Below, piece by piece: positions 31,524 through 35,150 of a DNA stretch of 35,150 nucleotides (the first letter of the stretch is position 1; each line of letters starts with the position of its first letter). Made by a program: the position numbers and the translations under genes. The stretch is from JAHHLP01 sp041609895 (GTDB taxonomy: Bacteria > Bacteroidota > Rhodothermia > Rhodothermales > JABDKH01), in contig JBFIPX010000011.1 of assembly GCA_041609895.1 (NCBI GenBank), positions 1-35,150 on the forward strand, given 5' to 3'. The notes under the pieces were generated by a model. The model ran no database searches, was not told the origin of the DNA, and saw only the letters and a program-made list of their open reading frames with translations.

Positions 31524-33287
31524 ATGGCTGATTCAACTGTACAGGCAGAACGAACGCGACGATTCGACCTGCGGGCTCTCTATGAGTCGAGCCAGCTGAT
31601 GAGCTCTTCCCTGGACCTCGACTTCATTCTGAACAACCTGCTGCTGACCCTCATGGCCAAGCTGTTCGTCGCGAGAGGTGCCGTCCTCCTGACGGACGAT
31701 GAGGGTCCATATGTCGTCAGGGCTGCGAAGGGGTGTGCGTCTCTGCGCGTGGATGACGTGGTGGATCTGAGCGGGACCGAGATGACTAAGCTCGTTACCG
31801 ACGATGACGTTCCGTCCCAGCTCGCCGCTCATAAGCTGGCACTTGTCGCACCGATTCGGTCGAGTGGCCGAGATATCGGAATAGCCGCCGTAGGTAAGAA
31901 GGCCACCGGTGAGCCGTTCGACAAGTACGAATTGGAGTTTGTCAAATCGCTCGTCAACATGTCGTCCGCGGCCATCAACAACTCCATGGTGGTGTCGGAG
32001 CTGCGGACTACGAATCGCGATCTCGACAACAAGATCCAGCAGCTTAACACGCTGTTCGACATCTCCCAGGAGTTCAATTCGACGGTCGATCGCGATCGCC
32101 TCGTCAAGCTGCTTTCTTTCGCACTGATGGGTCAGATGGTCGTTCGCAAGCACCTCTTCGTGCTTCGAAGAACCAATCTCGATGAGAACGGAGCCCCGAT
32201 GATGGATCAGATCGAGGTCGTATCGGCGAAGGGGTTGGCGGAGGACGAAGTAAACACGGATTTTCTTCACCAGCTATGCACGCTCGAAAACAACGTCGTC
32301 TTTGGTGACAACGGGGACGATGAGGATGCCGCGTGGCTGAAAGAAAAAGGGATCGCCCTCGCTCTTCCAATACGTCATCAGGGTGAAACGTGTGCCATGC
32401 TCTGCCTTGGTCCAAAGATGGCCGGCCCGTACAAACCGGATGAGGTCGAATTCCTGACGGCCCTTGGCAACCTCGCCTTCGTCTCGATTCAGAACTCTTA
32501 CCTCGTTGAAGAGCAGATCGAGAAGGAGCGATTGGAGGAAGAGATGCGTCTTGCGCGCCAGATCCAGGAGGGGCTTCAGCCAAGCGATCTACCCAAGGTT
32601 GAAGGTGTCCAGATCGCCATGCTGGCGCTTCCAAGCAGGCACGTTGCCGGTGACTACACGGACGTAATCTCTCTGGAGGATGGACGCGTCCTTCTCGCGA
32701 TAGGGGATGTGACGGGCAAAGGCATGCCCGCGTCCTTGCTGATGTCGAACCTGCAGGCTTCGTTACGCATGTTGGTACCGATGAACCTGCCGCTCGCAGA
32801 GGCAACCAGCCACATCAATCGTGTCATCTGCGACAACACTGGCTTCGACAAGTTCATCACCTATTTCCATGCCATCTACAGTCCGGGCGACCGATCTCTG
32901 GCGTATGTAAACGCCGGACACAATCCGCCCATGTTGATACGCGCCGACGGATCGATGGAAGAGTTGGAGGCCGGCGGCCTCTTGCTCGGCGTGATGCGTG
33001 GGATGCCGTATGAATGTGGGACGGTTGTGCTCGAGGAGGGAGATGTGCTGGCGATGTTTACCGACGGCGTGACCGAGGCAATGAGTCCAGACGGAGAAGA
33101 GTTCGAAGAGCCACGCCTCGAGGCCGTTCTGCGCGAGAATAGACATCTTGACGCAGATGGGGTACTCGCTGCCGTTCGATCCGCAATCATCGACTGGACC
33201 GGCAGCGCTACGGCCCTTTCAGATGACTTGACGATGCTCGTCGTCAAGGCAGTGACCACCGAAGACGTCGCCGAAGAAGAGAACTAG
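31524..33287 (+). CDS. GAF-GAF-PP2C phosphatase (SpoIIE/RsbU-like)
   Basis: A 587-residue serine/threonine phosphatase. GAF domain 1 spans about 16-155 and GAF domain 2 about 170-325, joined by a short coiled coil. A second coiled coil (EEQIEKERLEEEMRLARQIQEGLQP) leads into the PP2C_SIGMA domain (about 357-578). Metal-site residues are in AGDYTDV (Asp377), IGDVTGKGMPASLLMS (Asp395), MFTDGVTEA (Asp514) and SDDLTML (Asp567, Asp568). Enzymes of this type dephosphorylate an anti-sigma-factor antagonist and so switch on an alternative sigma factor, or act in c-di-GMP or stress signalling. No antagonist or anti-sigma gene lies nearby. The GAF domains should sense a small ligand or redox state; the ligand is not evident. 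Cytosolic, with no membrane helix. Confidence 0.93.
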   Translation: MADSTVQAERTRRFDLRALYESSQLMSSSLDLDFILNNLLLTLMAKLFVARGAVLLTDDEGPYVVRAAKGCASLRVDDVVDLSGTEMTKLVTDDDVPSQLAAHKLALVAPIRSSGRDIGIAAVGKKATGEPFDKYELEFVKSLVNMSSAAINNSMVVSELRTTNRDLDNKIQQLNTLFDISQEFNSTVDRDRLVKLLSFALMGQMVVRKHLFVLRRTNLDENGAPMMDQIEVVSAKGLAEDEVNTDFLHQLCTLENNVVFGDNGDDEDAAWLKEKGIALALPIRHQGETCAMLCLGPKMAGPYKPDEVEFLTALGNLAFVSIQNSYLVEEQIEKERLEEEMRLARQIQEGLQPSDLPKVEGVQIAMLALPSRHVAGDYTDVISLEDGRVLLAIGDVTGKGMPASLLMSNLQASLRMLVPMNLPLAEATSHINRVICDNTGFDKFITYFHAIYSPGDRSLAYVNAGHNPPMLIRADGSMEELEAGGLLLGVMRGMPYECGTVVLEEGDVLAMFTDGVTEAMSPDGEEFEEPRLEAVLRENRHLDADGVLAAVRSAIIDWTGSATALSDDLTMLVVKAVTTEDVAEEEN

Positions 33288-33303
33288 TCGAGGACAGCGT
33301 CGG

Positions 33304-34578
33304 CTATTTCCTGGGCCCATCCTCCCGGTATCGCTCCGACTCCGCGTAAACGTGTCGCAGCAATTCCTCGGCTGCCGCGCTCAGGGATTTCTTTCTTCTA
33401 TCCATCACTATGCGGGCGACCCGAATGGCTTTCTCAAACCGGTACGTGACGTATTGATCGTTGGGACTGCCCCACATGAAGGACGGCACGTAGCGTGGCT
33501 GATAGCCCGCACCATACAGGTTGCAGAAAACTCCAATCACTGAGCCGGTATTAAACATCGTGTCGATCCCGCACTTGGAGTGGTCGCCCATAAAGAGGCC
33601 GGCGAAAACGCGACCGGACGATTCCATCGCTCCTTCCATCTCGTTGAAAAGCGACACGGCATCATAGTCGTTCCGCAGATTTGACGTATTCGTGTCCGCC
33701 CCAAGATTGCACCAGCTGCCGAGAATCGAGTCGCCGAGATATCCCGGATGAGCCTTGTTGCTGAATCCCTGAACGATGGATCCCTTGATCTCGCCGGCCA
33801 CCTTGCACCAGGGGCCAATTGCGCTCGCGTCGACGATGCTGCCTGCCTTGACCTCGCTGTGCTCGCCGATAACTACCGGCCCTTTCAGGACGACGTGCTC
33901 GAAGATCGTTGCGCCCTCGTCTATGATCACCGGACCAGCTGATGCGTCCACGATGGCGCCTGCTTTCACTTCAGCACCCGGTGCGATAAAGACGTGCTCT
34001 CCTTCGATTAGGACGGCGTGCTCCGATATGAGCGTGTCGGGTCGCTCGAAAATATTGTACCCCTTCGAAAGCTCACGGAAGTCGGCTGCAACTGACCCGC
34101 CGACATGATCGAGCAATTCCCACAACCGGTTCACAAGAACCGCGTCGATGCTGATCCGGTTGGCGCCGGCTGGGAGGCCATCGGCCGTCACGGCATCGGA
34201 ATCGACCGATAGTCCGGCGGTGCCGGCCGGGATCCATGCAGCGACGAGGTCTTCACCGTCAAGGAAGGCGATCGCCGTGTCGCCCGCGGCTGACGCGAGA
34301 ATCTCCGCAGCAGCCGTGCCCTCCGGATCCACCAATCGGCCATTCACAAAGAGAACGTCCACGCCGTCCGGAATTCGATTCACTGGCAGCCCTGTCTCTT
34401 CGCCGGTCACGCTTGCCAGCGCTTGTCGGCTGTGCAGCACCGTGCCGGTCGCCGGAAAGTGATCGCGCAAGGACTCCATCAGTGTCCTGCGTCCGGCTCT
34501 TAGCATGTACGACGCCCTGGTCAGGGTGAGTGGCCTCAGGTAATCCGAGCCGTGGTCCTCGAAGATGCAGAGCAGCAT
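33304..34578 (-). CDS. GlmU-family putative sugar-nucleotide protein (alternative bacterial type)
   Basis: A 424-residue protein that matches, from memory, the alternative GlmU family (TIGR03991) found in Bacteroidota. It begins MLLCIFEDHGSDYLRPLTLTRAS (the RPLT-x-TR signature, about 15-21). It then has a reduced N-terminal nucleotidyltransferase-like domain without the classical GxGTRM pyrophosphorylase motif. A left-handed beta-helix of hexapeptide repeats spans about 195-330 (AEVKAGAIVDAS, SEVKAGSIVDAS), and then GLFMGDHSKCGIDTMFNTGSVIGV. It is expected to serve UDP-GlcNAc or related sugar synthesis, but its chemistry is not proven here. The gene is convergent with the PP2C gene (16 bp apart) and divergent from the transaldolase. 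The ATG start has no Shine-Dalgarno. Confidence 0.88.
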   Translation of the reverse strand: MLLCIFEDHGSDYLRPLTLTRASYMLRAGRRTLMESLRDHFPATGTVLHSRQALASVTGEETGLPVNRIPDGVDVLFVNGRLVDPEGTAAAEILASAAGDTAIAFLDGEDLVAAWIPAGTAGLSVDSDAVTADGLPAGANRISIDAVLVNRLWELLDHVGGSVAADFRELSKGYNIFERPDTLISEHAVLIEGEHVFIAPGAEVKAGAIVDASAGPVIIDEGATIFEHVVLKGPVVIGEHSEVKAGSIVDASAIGPWCKVAGEIKGSIVQGFSNKAHPGYLGDSILGSWCNLGADTNTSNLRNDYDAVSLFNEMEGAMESSGRVFAGLFMGDHSKCGIDTMFNTGSVIGVFCNLYGAGYQPRYVPSFMWGSPNDQYVTYRFEKAIRVARIVMDRRKKSLSAAAEELLRHVYAESERYREDGPRK

Positions 34579-34631
34579 GGTGCGGGTTCGAAACAGATTT
34601 GCGGGACGGCAAAATAACGCACCGCGTGAAA

Positions 34632-34666
34632 CGTATGCGAGAAGTAGTCCGTTCGACTCGCGTATG
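34632..34666 (+). promoter_or_regulatory. possible 5' leader hairpin before the transaldolase
   Basis: CGTATGCGAG (34632-34641) can pair with CTCGCGTATG (34657-34666) over 10 positions, including two G-U pairs, around a 15-base loop. The wobble pairs work only in RNA of the plus strand, which is the transaldolase leader. It lies 54 bp upstream of that start. It is weak evidence for regulation, since such stems arise by chance. The rest of 34579-34719 holds the divergent promoters without clear elements. Confidence 0.25.
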
Positions 34667-34719
34667 CTCTTCAGGCCTTAACTTGGACGCGTTCCAACGC
34701 ATCATCATCACATCCCTAC

Positions 34720-35150
34720 ATGAAATTTTTCATCGATACCGCCGACCTGGACGAGATTCGCGAAGCGAACGCGATGGGCGTCCTGGACGGAGTCACTACC
34801 AACCCGTCGCTGATGAAGAAGGCAGGTGGCGCGGATTTTCACGAGCACATCTTCCGGATCTGCGAAATCGTCGACGGCGATGTTTCGGCGGAAGTCACGG
34901 CCGTTGACTACGACGGGATCATGGAAGAAGGCCGCACGCTTGCCGGGATCCACAAGAATGTAGTGGTCAAGGTCCCGCTGATCATGGACGGCATCAAGGC
35001 CCTCAAGTCGTTCAAGGAGCAGGGCATCCGCACCAACTGTACACTCTGCTTCTCGTCGACCCAGGCGCTGATCGCGGCGAAAGCGGGGGCCACTTACATC
35101 AGCCCCTTCATGGGCCGGGTCGATGACATCTCGTGGGACGGCTTGCAGCT
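34720..35150 (+). CDS. transaldolase, small FSA/TalC type (truncated by window end)
   Basis: The first 143 codons of a class I aldolase of the short transaldolase/fructose-6-phosphate aldolase family (about 215-220 residues in full), which moves dihydroxyacetone units in the pentose phosphate or sugar metabolism. It starts with ATG at 34720 and reads through in frame to the window end. Visible motifs are MKFFIDTADLDEI, LDGVTTNPSLMKK, VVVKVPL with the Schiff-base Lys84, NCTLCFSS, and GATYISPFMGRVDDI. Because the N-terminal half matches well, the truncation is due to the window only. Transaldolase and FSA cannot be separated without the rest of the protein. Confidence 0.95.
   Translation, partial: MKFFIDTADLDEIREANAMGVLDGVTTNPSLMKKAGGADFHEHIFRICEIVDGDVSAEVTAVDYDGIMEEGRTLAGIHKNVVVKVPLIMDGIKALKSFKEQGIRTNCTLCFSSTQALIAAKAGATYISPFMGRVDDISWDGLQ

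Noticed and set aside
31533..32270. 245-codon minus-strand open frame opposite the GAF domains
   Set aside because: Opposite a protein with intact GAF and PP2C motifs; no homology recognised.
1..35150. Insertion sequence, phage, CRISPR array, defence island or secondary-metabolite cluster
   Set aside because: I found no transposase, integrase, terminal inverted repeats with duplications, regularly spaced repeats, restriction or defence proteins, or large biosynthetic modules. The gene content is housekeeping and envelope functions.

Overview
The window is a gene-dense stretch of chromosome (roughly 57-58 % GC by eye) with ordinary bacterial genes and no mobile element, CRISPR array or phage gene that I can see. 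Several features point to the Bacteroidota/Rhodothermota side of the FCB group. There is a secreted protein with a C-terminal type IX secretion (T9SS) sorting domain, a 'GlmU family' protein of the alternative type known from that group, a tRNA-guanine transglycosylase without zinc ligands, a Porin_10-like outer-membrane protein, and almost no Shine-Dalgarno sequences in front of the genes. These are family-level inferences, not a taxonomic search.

Layout. (1) Positions 1-6866, all on the minus strand: tRNA-Leu(CAA) cut one base short by the window edge, an M20 dipeptidase, two tandem related lipoproteins, a methyltransferase, IspH, Tgt and a two-helix membrane protein. Lipoprotein, methyltransferase and IspH overlap by 4 bp at each junction, so they are probably translationally coupled. 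(2) Positions 7113-19554, minus strand: an envelope lipid-transport locus in transcription order DUF4097-like lipoprotein, TamA, TamB, MlaE, MlaF, MlaD, PerM/AI-2E family protein. The first three genes are joined by overlapping or abutting codons. (3) Positions 19765-22026, minus strand: a YihY/BrkB membrane protein and ClpX. Divergent from ClpX is an NSUN-type RNA m5C methyltransferase (22235-23251), whose stop codon shares a CTAG with the convergent EcsC-family gene. (4) Positions 23248-28053, minus strand: phosphofructokinase, deoxynucleoside kinase, putative porin, EcsC-family protein, tightly spaced. (5) Positions 28381-33287, plus strand: a LamG/T9SS secreted protein, a UPF0173 metallo-beta-lactamase-fold hydrolase, a YfcE-type phosphoesterase and a GAF-GAF-PP2C (SpoIIE/RsbU) phosphatase. 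(6) The right end holds the alternative GlmU-like protein (minus) and a divergent FSA/TalC-type transaldolase that runs off the window.

The most interesting part is region 2. It places the TAM machinery (TamA barrel, a 1708-residue TamB with about five tandem repeats of about 100 residues) in the same orientation as a minimal MlaEFD importer core and a coupled beta-structured lipoprotein. This suggests one genetic unit for moving lipids between the inner and outer membranes. Other points worth following are the zinc-site-less Tgt, the mosaic phosphoryl-donor signature of the phosphofructokinase, the tandem NTF2-like lipoproteins coupled to ispH, and a perfect 9-bp inverted repeat in the largest non-coding gap (28054-28380).
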